From: Candidatus Thorarchaeota archaeon
Lineage (GTDB): Archaea; Asgardarchaeota; Thorarchaeia; Thorarchaeales; Thorarchaeaceae
Assembly: GCA_004524595.1 (NCBI GenBank)
Contig: SDOA01000187.1
Location: forward strand, 1-5,251
Length of the DNA: 5,251 nt
Reading direction: 5' to 3'
Shown: positions 4,901 through 5,251 of the stretch, in pieces
How the letters are laid out: each line of letters opens with the position of its first letter
How positions within the stretch are numbered: the stretch's first letter is position 1
Notes under the pieces: model-generated
Seen by the model: the letters and a program-made list of their open reading frames with translations, nothing else
Database searches by the model: none
Told to the model about the DNA's origin: nothing
Translations under genes and position numbers: made by a program

Positions 4901-5251
4901 CTAGCGTTTTTTATAGACAAAGAAATAGAGAATAAACAATACTCCGATAACAACAAGCACAACTGCAATTGTTATTGCACCCAGTAAATAGCCATCACCA
5001 GGTTGAATGGTTGTAGTTGTTGTGGTTGTTGTAGTTGTTGTCGTGATGCTTGTAGGACCAACAGTGAAGATGAAGTATTCCGACCCATTCATTGCTGTGC
5101 TAGAATAACCAAATGAATCGATTGCAGAAACGAAGTATTCTATTGTCGAGTTTCCTGGCAAATCAGCAATTGTTGTTTGGTACACATCATCTGATACATA
5201 GTTCATGTCTATATCATTCCATGTTCCACCGTTTATTCTATAGCTGATCCA
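4901..5251 (-). CDS. C-terminal end of a secreted, membrane-anchored surface protein (partial)
   Basis: Only the last 116 residues are in the window; the frame is open to the right edge, so the true start is outside. The methionine at 5206 is internal, because the 15 codons before it continue the same domain (YRINGGTWND). Residues 1 to about 65 look like the end of an Ig-like or fibronectin-III-like extracellular domain, with the pattern of a short strand, N-G-G-x-W, then STIEYFVSAIDSFGY, as in repeat domains of archaeal surface proteins. An uninterrupted run of 12 threonines (about 70-81) follows, a likely O-glycosylated stalk. The last part is a single hydrophobic helix (about 88-112) and a YKKR tail, giving an outside-facing protein with a cytoplasmic stop-transfer end. 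A hairpin terminator lies just downstream. It is likely a cell-envelope or adhesion protein; the exact role is unknown. The Thr-stalk plus C-terminal anchor is common in Asgard and other archaea. Confidence 0.85.
   Translation of the reverse strand, partial: WISYRINGGTWNDIDMNYVSDDVYQTTIADLPGNSTIEYFVSAIDSFGYSSTAMNGSEYFIFTVGPTSITTTTTTTTTTTTIQPGDGYLLGAITIAVVLVVIGVLFILYFFVYKKR
5009..5044 (-). repeat. Threonine-codon tract (12 consecutive ACN codons)
   Basis: Twelve consecutive ACN codons encode the Thr stalk of the surface protein. All four threonine codons are used (ACA most, plus ACT, ACC and ACG), so this is not a pure triplet microsatellite. The amino-acid run appears to be kept by selection, although length change by slippage remains possible. 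Confidence 0.8.

Noticed and set aside
5009..5044. The TTG/TGT-rich tract as a simple triplet microsatellite or CRISPR-like repeat.
   Set aside because: It encodes threonine with all four codons in the correct frame of a surface protein, and there are no spacers or repeats beyond it.
4901..5206. Treating the minus-strand surface gene as a complete small protein starting at 5206.
   Set aside because: The frame is open through the window edge and the upstream codons continue the Ig-like domain, so it is a partial gene.

Overview
This AT-rich window (roughly 40% GC by eye) carries six protein genes, no RNA gene, no mobile element and no CRISPR array. It looks archaeal. The main clues are a secreted protein ending in an Ig-like strand region, a pure threonine stalk and one C-terminal transmembrane anchor with a KKR tail; TATA-like boxes about 27-32 nt before several ATG codons that have no leader; and a small double zinc-ribbon protein. 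The threonine-stalk style recalls Asgard archaea (Thor- or Lokiarchaeota-like). That lineage is an inference from style only, and no rRNA or ribosomal marker is present to settle it.

Layout. On the + strand: a CorA-type divalent metal transporter (26-943, frame open to the left edge), a PFK-A family 6-phosphofructokinase (1024-1989), a DinB/YfiT-fold protein (2077-2544) and a small double zinc-ribbon protein (2629-2973). Converging on these from the - strand is a two-domain GNAT acetyltransferase (3070-3996). It diverges from a + strand HAD-superfamily protein (4083-4820) across an 86-nt gap that holds a promoter-like box for each. At the right edge on the - strand is the 3' end of a large surface protein (4901-5251, partial), followed by a clear hairpin plus T-tract terminator.

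How the genes work together. They do not form an obvious pathway: metal uptake, glycolysis, a metal-dependent DinB enzyme of unknown substrate, a Zn-ribbon protein, acetyl transfer, a HAD hydrolase and a cell-surface protein. Most appear to be transcribed separately, since gaps are about 80-100 nt and contain their own promoter-like signals. I see no convincing new multi-gene system. The points most worth a second look are an FGDG..G / NISASYR segment between the two zinc ribbons that resembles a beta-hairpin known from phage baseplate-type proteins, a HAD protein with two altered catalytic motifs, an ATP-type PFK-A in an archaeal-looking context, an 8-bp inverted repeat over the putative pfk promoter, a 12-nt palindrome-containing repeat on both sides of the zinc-ribbon gene, and a split between leaderless-looking ATG genes and Shine-Dalgarno-led TTG genes.
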